Shown here in pieces: positions 36,437-44,914 of a DNA stretch of 64,000 nucleotides; within the stretch, counting starts at the first letter, position 1; every line of letters starts with the position of its first letter. Both the position numbers and the translations under genes were made by a program. The DNA is from SHVO01 sp041906145. Lineage in GTDB: Bacteria > Pseudomonadota > Alphaproteobacteria > Rhodospirillales > Rhodospirillaceae. The notes beneath the pieces are model-generated. The model had not been told where the DNA came from, searched no databases, and saw only the letters and a program-made list of their open reading frames with translations. The stretch is taken from NCBI GenBank assembly GCA_041906145.1, contig JAYRJU010000001.1:1364001-1428000 (forward strand), read 5' to 3'.

Positions 36437-37876
36437 CTACTGAGGCCGTGCGCGCTCATCCCACGCCGCCATGACCGCCGGGTCCGTCGGCTTCGTGACC
36501 AGGGTCCCGATGATGTAGGCGATGAAGCTGGCCGCCATCCCGAAGAAGATCGAATTGTCGGAATAGACGTCCTGGACATAGGCCATGTGGCCGAAGGTCA
36601 CCACGATGCCGGCGACGATACTGGCGATGGTGCCCTGCAGATTCGCCCGGCGCCACACCATGCCGCCGATGACAGGCACGAAAAGGCCGGTGACGACGAT
36701 GGCGCTGCCGATGGTGATCGCGGCCACCACGTCGTTCAGCGCCGCGGCCATCGCGATCATAAGCGCGCCGAAGAACAGGATGTACCAGCGGCTGTCGCGC
36801 ACTTCGTCGCGCGATTCCTCGCGTTGCTCTTCTTCGCTCTTGAGTCTACCGCGCTTCAGGCCGCGCACGATGTCCTGCTTCGCGACCGTGGCCGACGCGA
36901 TGAGGGTGCCGCTCGACACCGACATGATCGCCGCCAGAGCCGCCGCCAGCACCAGACCCGACAGGCCCGCCGGCAGCACCTGGTCGACCACCATTCCGTA
37001 CACCGTGTTGCGGTTCACGTCCGGCGGCAGCAGTACTTTGGCCGTCATGCCGATGATGGCTCCCGCAACGGCGTAGAAGAAGCAGTACACACCGGCGGCT
37101 GCTCCGGCCCATTTGGCGACCTTATCGCTGCGCGCCGTGAAGATGCGCTGCCACACGTCCTGCCCGATGACGATCGAAAGATTATAGATGATCAGATAGC
37201 TGAAGATCGTGCCCCAGCCGATTTCGGTGATGTCGAAGGCGCTTTCCGGCAGCTTTTCATGCAAACCGTCAAAGCCGCCGACCGCGAACAGGGACGCGGG
37301 CAGGAGGATCACGAAGATCCCGATGGTCTTGATGATGAACTGCACGAAGTCGGTGAGGGTGATGGACCACATGCCGCCGAGGAAGGCGTACAGCACCACC
37401 ACACCGCCGCCGATCAGTACGGCCGGCAGCTTGTCCAAGCCGAACAGCACCTGGAAGATCGAGCCGTAAGCGATGGTCGAGGTCACCGCGATCATGAAGG
37501 CGTAGCCGAGCATGACGAGGCCCGAGATCACCGCGGTGCCTTTACCGTACCGCAGTTCAAGCATCTGGCTGACGGTGTAGACCTTGAGGCGGCTCACCAG
37601 AGAAGCGATGGTCACGCTGACCACCAGCACGCCGAAGCCGAGCGAGAAGGCCAGCCACATGCCCGAGATGCCGTGTTGATAGGCAAGGCCGATCCCGCCC
37701 ACGGTCGCGCCGCCGCCCATGACCAGCGCGCCCATGGTCCCGGCGTAAAGCACAGGACCCAAGCGGCGTCCGGCGACGAGGAAGTCGGATTCATTGGTGG
37801 CCCGGCGCTTGGAGTACCAGCCGATGCCCACCATCACAGCCATGTAGATGGCGATGACGATCAAATTCAAAGTCAT
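36437..37876 (-). CDS. Sodium:solute symporter (SSS family), putative histidine or urocanate uptake
   Basis: 479 residues with about 13 membrane segments, matching the SSS fold. Landmarks: YSKRRATNESDFLVAGRRLG near residue 25, GALVMGGGATVGG, and LSGLVLAAALAAIMSVSSGTLIASATVAKQDI, which includes the family sodium-site region. The ATG at 37876 has GGGGGAC upstream and is preferred to a TTG five codons earlier. It is divergent from hutC and its promoter region carries a HutC-type element, so uptake of histidine or a pathway intermediate is likely. The substrate itself is inference from context. Confidence 0.88.
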   Translation of the reverse strand: MTLNLIVIAIYMAVMVGIGWYSKRRATNESDFLVAGRRLGPVLYAGTMGALVMGGGATVGGIGLAYQHGISGMWLAFSLGFGVLVVSVTIASLVSRLKVYTVSQMLELRYGKGTAVISGLVMLGYAFMIAVTSTIAYGSIFQVLFGLDKLPAVLIGGGVVVLYAFLGGMWSITLTDFVQFIIKTIGIFVILLPASLFAVGGFDGLHEKLPESAFDITEIGWGTIFSYLIIYNLSIVIGQDVWQRIFTARSDKVAKWAGAAAGVYCFFYAVAGAIIGMTAKVLLPPDVNRNTVYGMVVDQVLPAGLSGLVLAAALAAIMSVSSGTLIASATVAKQDIVRGLKRGRLKSEEEQREESRDEVRDSRWYILFFGALMIAMAAALNDVVAAITIGSAIVVTGLFVPVIGGMVWRRANLQGTIASIVAGIVVTFGHMAYVQDVYSDNSIFFGMAASFIAYIIGTLVTKPTDPAVMAAWDERARPQ

Positions 37877-37923
37877 GTTGTCCCCCGACAAATCCCCAAA
37901 CGGTGCCGCGACCTTTGCGGCGC

Positions 37924-37946
37924 AATATGCCTAGACATATTGTCAG
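37924..37946. promoter_or_regulatory. Putative HutC operator before the symporter
   Basis: GCCTAGACATATTGTCAG (37929-37946) contains the shared core. With the flanking bases it forms the dyad AATATG-N6-CATATT (37924-37941). It lies 48-70 bases before the symporter start. Confidence 0.6.
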
Positions 37947-38086
37947 CGAAATTTCTGCAAGTCTCGCACTATTGCGTCATTGCGCGGTGGCGATCCTGAC
38001 GAAAGCCTTGCTAAAACGCCGCGCAAAAATTTCTAAAGAAGACTTGAGCCCAAATCCCTGAAATGGCCTGGATATTTCTCAATTGA

Positions 38087-38111
38087 CTAGACATACTGCG
38101 AATATGTCTAG
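38087..38111. promoter_or_regulatory. Putative HutC autoregulatory operator, perfect inverted repeat
   Basis: CTAGACATA (38087-38095) and TATGTCTAG (38103-38111) form a perfect 9-bp dyad around 7 bases, ending 17 bases before the hutC ATG. Each arm matches the single elements before hutI and the symporter. It sits where it could block the hutC promoter. Confidence 0.7.
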
Positions 38112-38128
38112 GCTCGCGTTAGTGATAA

Positions 38129-38875
38129 ATGAAGTACAGCAAGAAGACGATTTCTGAATCGCTCCCGCGTTACCAGGAAATCCAAAATCATCTGAAATCG
38201 CAGATCCTGTCGGGCGCCTGGGCGCCCGGCACGAAGGTGCCGTCCGAGCACGAACTCGCCGCGCAGTTCGATTGCGCGCGCATGACCGTCAGCAAAGCGA
38301 TCGGGTCATTGGTCGAAAAGGGCCTCGTCGTGCGCCGCCGCCGCGCCGGCACGGTGGTCGCCGCGCCGCGCAGCCAGGAAACTGTTCTGGAGATCCACGA
38401 TATTCAGGCCGAAGTGCAGGCCAGCGGGCGTCTCTACCGCTTCGACATCCAAGCCCGCAAGGTCGGCAAGGCGACGCGCGAGGAAGCCGACAAGCTCGGC
38501 GCCGAGATCGGCGCGCCCGTGCTCATCATTTCCTGCGTGCACTGGGCCGATACGGTTCCCTACGCGCTCGAAGAACGCATCATCAATCTCGCCGCCGTGC
38601 CGGAAGCCGAAGACGAGATGTTCCTCGAAGTCCCGCCGGGCAGCTGGCTCCTCGCGAAGATTCCCTGGAACGAAGCCGAGCACCGCATCTTCGCCGTCAG
38701 TGCCGATATCGCCACCGCGCGCATCTTGAAGATCCGCCGCAACGCGGCGTGCCTGTGCATCGAGCGCCGCACGCGCCGCGATGCTCACAACGTCACCTAT
38801 GTACGTCTAATTTATCCGGGCGACCAGCATGTGCTCGTCGCGCGTTTCCAAACGCACGGCACAGCCAGCCGGTAA
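38129..38875 (+). CDS. hutC: HutC-type GntR transcriptional regulator
   Basis: 248 residues. The GntR winged helix is at about 10-78 (LPRYQEIQNHLKSQI, VPSEHELAAQFDCARMTVSK, GLVVRRRRAGTVVA) and a UTRA effector domain at about 95-238 (ALEERIINLAAVPE, PGSWLLAKIPW, CLCIERRTRRD). This is the HutC subfamily; in Pseudomonas HutC represses hut genes and urocanate releases it. It is divergent from the symporter and lies about 6.8 kb from hutI, with matching operators at both places and at its own promoter. Its stop abuts the stop of the convergent response regulator. Confidence 0.93.
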   Translation: MKYSKKTISESLPRYQEIQNHLKSQILSGAWAPGTKVPSEHELAAQFDCARMTVSKAIGSLVEKGLVVRRRRAGTVVAAPRSQETVLEIHDIQAEVQASGRLYRFDIQARKVGKATREEADKLGAEIGAPVLIISCVHWADTVPYALEERIINLAAVPEAEDEMFLEVPPGSWLLAKIPWNEAEHRIFAVSADIATARILKIRRNAACLCIERRTRRDAHNVTYVRLIYPGDQHVLVARFQTHGTASR

Positions 38876-39241
38876 TTACGCCTTCAACAGCTCGGCGATG
38901 CGCGCGAGCAGCGCCTCGGCGGCCACCGGCTTGGTCTGAAACGCATCGCAGCCCGCGTTATAGGCTTCCTCGCGGTCGTCCGCCGTCAGGTTTGCGGTCA
39001 GCGCCAGGATGGGGATTGTCTTGGTCTTCGGATCGGACTTGAGAGTGCGTGTCGCATCCCACCCGTTCATCGACGGCAGGCCCAGATCCATGATGATGAG
39101 TTCGGGGTGCTCCGACAGCGTCAGCGCGACGCCTTCCAGGCCGTCCTTCGCGCGCACGACCTTATGTCCGGCCGTCGTCAGCACACGCTCGACCACCGAG
39201 GCGGTGAACGTGTCGTCTTCAACGACCAGAATTTTCGCCAT
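38876..39241 (-). CDS. Single-domain response regulator (CheY-like)
   Basis: 121 residues, a lone receiver domain. Acidic pocket Asp9-Asp10, phosphoacceptor Asp52 in IIMDLGLPSMNGWDA, Thr82 in LALTAN and Lys104 in FQTKPV are all present, so it should be phosphorylatable. GAGGAG six bases before the ATG fixes the start at 39241. No histidine kinase is adjacent; it resembles DivK-like regulators that act by protein-protein contact. Confidence 0.93.
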   Translation of the reverse strand: MAKILVVEDDTFTASVVERVLTTAGHKVVRAKDGLEGVALTLSEHPELIIMDLGLPSMNGWDATRTLKSDPKTKTIPILALTANLTADDREEAYNAGCDAFQTKPVAAEALLARIAELLKA

Positions 39242-39320
39242 GCGCGTTCTCCTCAAAAGCGCGGCAATAAGACCTCACGCTAAGTGACATTTCAACATCC
39301 GTCCCCTCGGAAATGAAAAT

Positions 39321-39348
39321 AAAAAAGGGGGCCGAAGCCCCCCTTTTT
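39321..39348 (-). terminator. Terminator of the molybdenum hydroxylase operon
   Basis: AAAAAAGGGGG faces CCCCCCTTTTT across a short loop. On the minus strand the stem is followed by TTTTTTATTTT. It lies 25 bases after the large-subunit stop. Confidence 0.88.
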
Positions 39349-39372
39349 CCGAACGCGGCGCGTATCGGCGAC

Positions 39373-41646
39373 CTATGCCGAGGCGGGCATATTGAGCGCC
39401 TTGAAGAACGGCATCTGGCGGATGCGTCTGCCCGTGGCCACGAAGACCGCATTGGCCACAGCGGGCGCCACCGGCGGCAGCGCCGGTTCGCCAAGACCCG
39501 TGGGCGCGTACTCCGACTGGATGAAGTGCGTTTCGACTTCAGGAATCCCCGTGATGCGCATGATCGGGTATTCGTCGAAGTTGCCTTCGCCGATGCGGCC
39601 CTTTTCGATCGACAGCTCGAGGTTCATGGTCGAGATGCCGTCGATCACCGCACCCTGCGTCTGATTGATCGAACTGCTCATGTTGATGATCGGACCGATA
39701 TCGCCGACTACGATCACCTTGTGGACGGTGACTTTGTTGTTCTTGTCGACGCTCACTTCGGCGGTCTCCGCGAAGTGGCCGGCGTGGCTGAAGTAGAAGG
39801 CCATGCCGAGGCCGCGACCCTTCGGCAAGCTGCGGCCCCATCCGGCCTTCTCGGCGGCCAGCTTGATCACATCGGCGGCGCGCCCCGTATTCAGCGAGCC
39901 GTCGTTACCCGGCACCAGCCAACGCGCTTCGCCCAAAAGCTCCAGCAGGAATTCCACATGATCGCGCCCGGCCGCGGCCGAGACTTCATGCAGGAACGAC
40001 TGGAACGCGAACGCATTGGTGTTCGAACGCGGCGCGCGCCACGCGCCCGTCGGAGTCATCATCGGCAGCATGGTTTGGGTCAGCAGGCCATTGGCTGTCA
40101 TCGGGAAGGGGAACTCTTCCTTCGGGATGTTGCCGCCGGTGACCGGCGCCTTGCCGTCCGTGGTAAAGGTGATGAAGTGGTCCGACAGCGCGACCATCTT
40201 GCCGTTCGCGTCCAGGCCGGCCTTGAACGAATGGAACCCGCCCGGACGGAAGAAGTCATGCGCCATGTCGTCTTCGCGGGTCCACGTGAGTTTCACCGGA
40301 ATGCCGCCCGCCTGCTTCGAGATCGCGATGGCTTCCGCGGCGTAGTCGTTGACCAAACGCCGTCCGAAACCGCCGCCTGCGCGGATCTGGTGCACGGTGA
40401 CGTGATTCTCGGCGATGCCGAGCATCTTCGCGGTTGAGGACAGAATGCGCTCCGGCGTCTGTGTGCCGGCCCAGATTTCCGCGCTATCGCCCTTGAAGTG
40501 CGCGGTGCAGTTCATCGGCTCCATCGTCGCATGCGCGACAAACGGATAGCTGTAGAAGGCTTCGACTTTCTTCACCGCGCCTTTGTAGGCGCCGTCGAAG
40601 TCGCCGGTTTTCACCAGTTCTTCCTTGCCGTTCTGTCCGGCAATTTCCTTCGCTTTGGCCACGGTGGCCGACCAGCTGTCCTTCGACGCGCCGCTTTCAT
40701 CCCACTTCACTTGCAGCGCGGACTTCGCGCGAAACGCAGCCCATGTAGAATCGGCGAGAATGGCCACGCCCGGCATCAGTTCGGCGACGAGACCGTTGCC
40801 TTCGAGCACAAACGCATCCTTCACGCCCGGCAGCTTCTTGATCTCGTCGAGATTGGCGCTCGCCACCTTGCCGCCCACGGCAGGGCACTTGGTATAGGTC
40901 GCATAAACCATGCCGGGGATTTTCAGATCGATGCCGTACAACGGCTTTCCGGTCACGATGTTGGCGTTGTCGACGCCGCCGAAGCTCTTGCCGATCAACT
41001 TGTATTGATCGCGCGTCTTCAGCTTCAACGCCTTCACGTCCGGCACCGGCTGCGCGGCGGCCTTGACCGCAAGAGCGCCGTAACCGATTTTACGCCCGCT
41101 GGCCTGATGGATCACTTCGCTGTCGGACGTCGTCAGTTCGCTCACCGGGACGCGGAAGTCTTTCGCGGCGGCCGAAACGAGCATCGCGCGCGCCGCTGCG
41201 CCCGCTTGGCGCAGCTGGTCCCAGCTCTGCGGGATCGAACGCGAGCCACCGGCGCTCTGGCGGCCATAGACGGCGGGATTGATGGGCGCCTGTTCAATGT
41301 CCACGTCGGCCCACGCCGCGTCGAGTTCCTCGGCGATGATCAGCGGGAACGCGGTCTTGATGCCTTGCCCGATTTCCGGGCTCTTCGAGTAGATGAGAAT
41401 GCGGCCTGACGGCGCGACGCGCAGGAACGCGTTCGGGACGAACTCGCCCTTTACCGGGGTTGTCGCGGCCATCGCTTTGCCAGCGCCGCCGATCTGGAAG
41501 GCGAGCACAAGGCCCGCGCCGCCGGCGACGCCGATTTTCAAGATGGAACGGCGTGAGAGTTTGGTGCGCTCGGGCGCGGGCAGCGCGCCGATTTCGCGCA
41601 TCACGTCGGTGAAGTAAGAGTCGGCGGAGATGAAAGACGCGTTCAT
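39373..41646 (-). CDS. Molybdopterin-binding subunit of a periplasmic aldehyde oxidase/isoquinoline oxidoreductase-type enzyme
   Basis: 757 residues. A Tat signal (KLSRRSILKIGVAGGAGLVL, about 29-48) predicts export of the folded complex. The rest matches xanthine dehydrogenase-family large subunits of the IorB branch: PVKGEFVPNAFLRV, EIGQGIKTAFPLIIAEELDA, GKPLYGIDLKIPGM, IRAGGGFGRRLVND and the catalytic-Glu region GLGEPALPPVAPAVANAVF. It hydroxylates an aromatic N-heterocycle or aldehyde at the molybdenum centre. The start overlaps the small-subunit stop (ATGA). There is no FAD subunit or cytochrome gene in the operon; electrons presumably go to a periplasmic cytochrome encoded elsewhere. Confidence 0.93.
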   Translation of the reverse strand: MNASFISADSYFTDVMREIGALPAPERTKLSRRSILKIGVAGGAGLVLAFQIGGAGKAMAATTPVKGEFVPNAFLRVAPSGRILIYSKSPEIGQGIKTAFPLIIAEELDAAWADVDIEQAPINPAVYGRQSAGGSRSIPQSWDQLRQAGAAARAMLVSAAAKDFRVPVSELTTSDSEVIHQASGRKIGYGALAVKAAAQPVPDVKALKLKTRDQYKLIGKSFGGVDNANIVTGKPLYGIDLKIPGMVYATYTKCPAVGGKVASANLDEIKKLPGVKDAFVLEGNGLVAELMPGVAILADSTWAAFRAKSALQVKWDESGASKDSWSATVAKAKEIAGQNGKEELVKTGDFDGAYKGAVKKVEAFYSYPFVAHATMEPMNCTAHFKGDSAEIWAGTQTPERILSSTAKMLGIAENHVTVHQIRAGGGFGRRLVNDYAAEAIAISKQAGGIPVKLTWTREDDMAHDFFRPGGFHSFKAGLDANGKMVALSDHFITFTTDGKAPVTGGNIPKEEFPFPMTANGLLTQTMLPMMTPTGAWRAPRSNTNAFAFQSFLHEVSAAAGRDHVEFLLELLGEARWLVPGNDGSLNTGRAADVIKLAAEKAGWGRSLPKGRGLGMAFYFSHAGHFAETAEVSVDKNNKVTVHKVIVVGDIGPIINMSSSINQTQGAVIDGISTMNLELSIEKGRIGEGNFDEYPIMRITGIPEVETHFIQSEYAPTGLGEPALPPVAPAVANAVFVATGRRIRQMPFFKALNMPASA

Positions 41647-42122
41647 GCCACGCCTCCCTTGGCGATCGCTTCTGAAGCGGCGTTGATCGCCTGCTTGATG
41701 CGGATGTAGGTGCCGCAGCGGCACAAGTTGCCGAACATCGCGGTGTTGATCTGTTCGTCGGTCGGCTTCGGGTTTTTGCGCAGGAGCGCGGTGGCGGTCA
41801 TGATCTGACCCGCCTGGCAGTAGCCGCACTGTGCGACATCGAGATCGATCCACGCTTTCTGGACCGCGGTCAGCGTGCCGTCTTCTTTCGCCAGGCCCTC
41901 GATCGTCGTGATCTGTTGGCCCGCGGCGGCGCTGATCGGCGTCGAGCAGGAGCGCATCGGCACGTTATTGATGTGCACGGTGCAAGCGCCGCACTGGCCC
42001 ACGCCGCAACCATATTTGGTGCCGACCAGATCCAGTGTGTCGCGCAGGACCCACAGCAGCGGGGTCGCGGGATCGCTGTCGTCGACCTCAACAGCCTTGC
42101 CATTGACGGTAAGCGTGATCAT
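41643..42122 (-). CDS. 2Fe-2S subunit of the molybdenum hydroxylase
   Basis: 159 residues, IorA/CoxS-like. The plant-type cluster uses Cys39, Cys44, Cys47 (KYGCGVGQCGACTVH) and Cys59. The second, helical cluster uses CGYCQAG and NLCRCGTY. GGAGGG lies four bases before the ATG at 42122. It has no signal of its own, so it is exported by hitch-hiking with the Tat-bearing large subunit. First gene of the operon. Confidence 0.95.
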   Translation of the reverse strand: MITLTVNGKAVEVDDSDPATPLLWVLRDTLDLVGTKYGCGVGQCGACTVHINNVPMRSCSTPISAAAGQQITTIEGLAKEDGTLTAVQKAWIDLDVAQCGYCQAGQIMTATALLRKNPKPTDEQINTAMFGNLCRCGTYIRIKQAINAASEAIAKGGVA

Positions 42123-42257
42123 GGGCCCTCCGGATATCGCGATTGGAAGGCTCAAATGTCTCGCGAGTAGGGGGTTTTGGGCAAGCGCTTTAAGCAGCAC
42201 AAGCTGCCGTTTTGGGTAACATTTCTGAGCAAAATCAAACGATCAGCGCTGTTCAGG

Positions 42258-42680
42258 CTACTTCGCGAACAGCTTGGACCGATCGTTGAAGGCCTTGAAC
42301 TCCAGGGCATTCCCCGAGGGGTCCTGGAAGAACATCGTGGCCTGTTCGCCGACTTGTCCCTTGAAGCGAATATACGGTTCGATGCCGAATTTCACGCCGT
42401 GAGCCTTGAGCCGCTCGGCCAGGGCCTCCCACTTCGCCATGGAAAGGACGACCCCGAAGTGCGGTACAGGCACGTTGTGGCCGTCCACCGGGTTGGTCGC
42501 CCCGTTCTTTGGCCGAGGTGCGAGGTGGGTCACGATCTGGTGGCCAAAGAGGTCGAAATCGATCCAGGCATCTGAGCTACGCCCTTCCGGCAGGCCGAGC
42601 ACGCCGCCGTAGAACTTGCGCGCCTCCGCGAGATCGTCGACGGGGAAAGCGAGGTGGAAGGGGTCCAATTCCTGGGTCAT
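42258..42680 (-). CDS. VOC/glyoxalase-superfamily protein
   Basis: 140 residues with two beta-alpha-beta-beta-beta repeats: FHLAFPVDDLAEARKFYGGV at the N-terminus and PHFGVVLSMAKWEALAERL, then FFQDPSGNALEFKAF. Potential metal ligands are His9, His80 and Glu130-type residues at the expected places, so it may be a dioxygenase or resistance-type VOC protein. A GTG eight codons upstream is an alternative start. It stands alone between divergent units. Substrate unknown. Confidence 0.85.
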   Translation of the reverse strand: MTQELDPFHLAFPVDDLAEARKFYGGVLGLPEGRSSDAWIDFDLFGHQIVTHLAPRPKNGATNPVDGHNVPVPHFGVVLSMAKWEALAERLKAHGVKFGIEPYIRFKGQVGEQATMFFQDPSGNALEFKAFNDRSKLFAK

Positions 42681-42838
42681 GGGTCTTTTATCTCTCCGTC
42701 TCACGTGAAGGCCAATGTCGCTTGTCCCGCCTGGGTTGCAGCGCCCGCAATCAGGGCGGGGATGACACGCAAGGCGCGGAACAATCTCAATTTTCTCGCG
42801 TTCTTCGAGTCATCCAGGCGGAAACAAAACCGTCTCTT

Positions 42839-44914
42839 ATGCGTACCATATCCCCAGCGTGGTTCTACGTCACGGCGGCTGCCATCGGTATGGCGGCCAC
42901 GGTGCCGTTTGGGGATTGGGATGGGGCGCTCGTGTTCGATCCGGATCTCAGGATCGACGACATTCTCGTCTATCACGCCTTCTTCCAGTCGGGTGCGCTC
43001 GGCGTCCTGACCGCCCCGGCGCCCAACGTCTATTTCGAAGGCCATAGCTTCCTCTACGGCCTCGCGCTGCATCTCTACCAGGCAGTGGCCGGCCTCATCG
43101 GTCTAACCCCACCCATCCGGGAGGCGGCCATCGCGACGGTTGGGATCGTAGGCGCGCTCGCCCATATCGGCGCGACCATGGTGTTTTGCGCGACCGCCCG
43201 GCGGCTCACCCAAAACGGGGCCGCCGCGCTTCTACTCACCGTGCTCTTCGGCCTTTCGCCCCAGATCCTTAATATCGACCTTATCCGCATCGACCGGCTG
43301 ATGATCCTGCCGCTCGTTGTCGTGATGCATGTCAGCGTCCTCATCACGCGCCGCGAAGCGGTGACGCGTGATGGGGTCATACTCGGCGTGGCCATGGCCG
43401 CGCTCACGGCCACCAAGATCTCCGGCGTGTTGTTCGGCGTTATGCCGGCGCTCGCGGCAAGTCTCGTACTTTTGCAGGATAAGTCGTCGGCCTGGCCGCG
43501 CGTTCGCGCGCTCACCCTTTCCGCTATCGCCGCCGCGATCCCGGTCCTTACGCTCCTCATGGTCCGGCACCTCCTGCATTGGGACCGCTTCGCGGCAAGT
43601 CTCGCGGAAGGGTACGCCATGCAGATGAAATGGACGTCCGTGCTGCCGTCCACGCCGCTGCTCTATTACAACATCGATCTCTTCGCCGGGTATGGCGTGG
43701 TGTTCCTCATCCTCGCCGTGATCTCCGCCGTCGTCCTGGCGGCGCGGGCGCTTGTTGATCGGGACGCGACCGCACTCTGGCTGTTGATCTGCCTCGCCAT
43801 GTTCTCGGCAGCCGGCATGGCGGTCTTCAAGTACGACCGCGGCGGCTATCACCTAGTGCCGCTCTATCTCTATGCGCTCGCTGTGATGCTGCGCGCGGCG
43901 ATGGATGTCGCGGCCGGCCGCATCCTTCTCCGCCGTCCGTGGGGCGAGGCTTTCGTGGCCCTTGCGATACTCGTTCTCCCGCTGGCGGCTCTTGGCGAAA
44001 CTTACGCGGCACAGACCCGCGAGGCGCGCCTGCGCGATGCCTCGGTGGAGAAGACGCGCGTTGCCTCGCGCGACTGGATCCTTGCCCATTTCGCGCCGGG
44101 CGAGCGGATCTGCATGATGACCAGCTCGCAGTGGGCTAACCCGCAACTGGCGGGCCACGGCCTGCAGGTCACAACCGCCCCGCTCGACATTCCCTATCTC
44201 GATGGCGCTGCCATGGCGGACTATGTCGCGCCGCATCTCTATCAGTTGCGCGCGGCCTGCGATGGTCTGGTCCTCAACGATCTGCACAACACCGTCTATC
44301 TCAACAATTTCACCACACGCGGCTACGCGGATCGCCGTGCCGAGTGGGATCGGTTGTTCACCGATCTCGCGCAAGTCTATCCGCCGATGGTGTTCGAAGG
44401 TCCGGCCAAGGCGTTCTTCGTCTCGCGCGTCGAGGTCTATGACCTGCGTCCGGCCCGCACGGGGCTGCCGGCGCGCGCGGACATCCTCGCCGGCACATTT
44501 GATGGCGCGGCGTTCACGTTCGGCGCGCGCCGAGTTCCGGTGACGAAGGAGTTGACCGGCGCCGTCGATGCCGTTGCGCGCGTCGACGACGGCCGTATCG
44601 GCGCCGAAGGCTGGGCCATCGATACCGCCCGCCAAGAGCCGGCCGCCGCCATAGTTCTGGTGGCGGACGACCGTGTCATCGGCTTCGGCGGCACGGGCAC
44701 TGCGCGCCGCGCGGATGTCGCGGCCGCCTACGAAGCGCCCGACTATCAGCTGGCCGGCTATGCGGTCTGCGCGGTCTCCAATGTTGACCGTGTACGCGTT
44801 TTCGCGCTGACGCACGACGGCCGCGCTGGTGAATTGAGCGCACCCGAAGGGGCTGCGATCTCGGGCGCCGCGCGCCGCGCGCCCTATCCCTGTCTTTCGT
44901 TCGCGGAGCCGTGA
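42839..44914 (+). CDS. Membrane glycosyltransferase (GT39/ArnT-like) with C-terminal soluble domain
   Basis: 691 residues. The first 400 or so hold about eleven membrane segments. A periplasmic DPDLRIDDILVYHAFFQSG loop with acidic residues near residue 30 matches the active-site loop of polyprenyl-phosphate-sugar-dependent transferases (GT-C fold). The last 150 residues are soluble and contain IGAEGWAIDTARQEPAAAIV, a GWA-D type beta domain that I have seen attached to envelope glycan enzymes. No strong ribosome binding site precedes the ATG. It is the first gene of a tightly overlapping glycan operon. Confidence 0.75.
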   Translation: MRTISPAWFYVTAAAIGMAATVPFGDWDGALVFDPDLRIDDILVYHAFFQSGALGVLTAPAPNVYFEGHSFLYGLALHLYQAVAGLIGLTPPIREAAIATVGIVGALAHIGATMVFCATARRLTQNGAAALLLTVLFGLSPQILNIDLIRIDRLMILPLVVVMHVSVLITRREAVTRDGVILGVAMAALTATKISGVLFGVMPALAASLVLLQDKSSAWPRVRALTLSAIAAAIPVLTLLMVRHLLHWDRFAASLAEGYAMQMKWTSVLPSTPLLYYNIDLFAGYGVVFLILAVISAVVLAARALVDRDATALWLLICLAMFSAAGMAVFKYDRGGYHLVPLYLYALAVMLRAAMDVAAGRILLRRPWGEAFVALAILVLPLAALGETYAAQTREARLRDASVEKTRVASRDWILAHFAPGERICMMTSSQWANPQLAGHGLQVTTAPLDIPYLDGAAMADYVAPHLYQLRAACDGLVLNDLHNTVYLNNFTTRGYADRRAEWDRLFTDLAQVYPPMVFEGPAKAFFVSRVEVYDLRPARTGLPARADILAGTFDGAAFTFGARRVPVTKELTGAVDAVARVDDGRIGAEGWAIDTARQEPAAAIVLVADDRVIGFGGTGTARRADVAAAYEAPDYQLAGYAVCAVSNVDRVRVFALTHDGRAGELSAPEGAAISGAARRAPYPCLSFAEP

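Noticed and set aside
36587..37999. 470-codon plus-strand frame opposite the symporter.
   Set aside because: The translation is His/Asp/Arg-rich antisense of membrane helices; the symporter is unmistakable.
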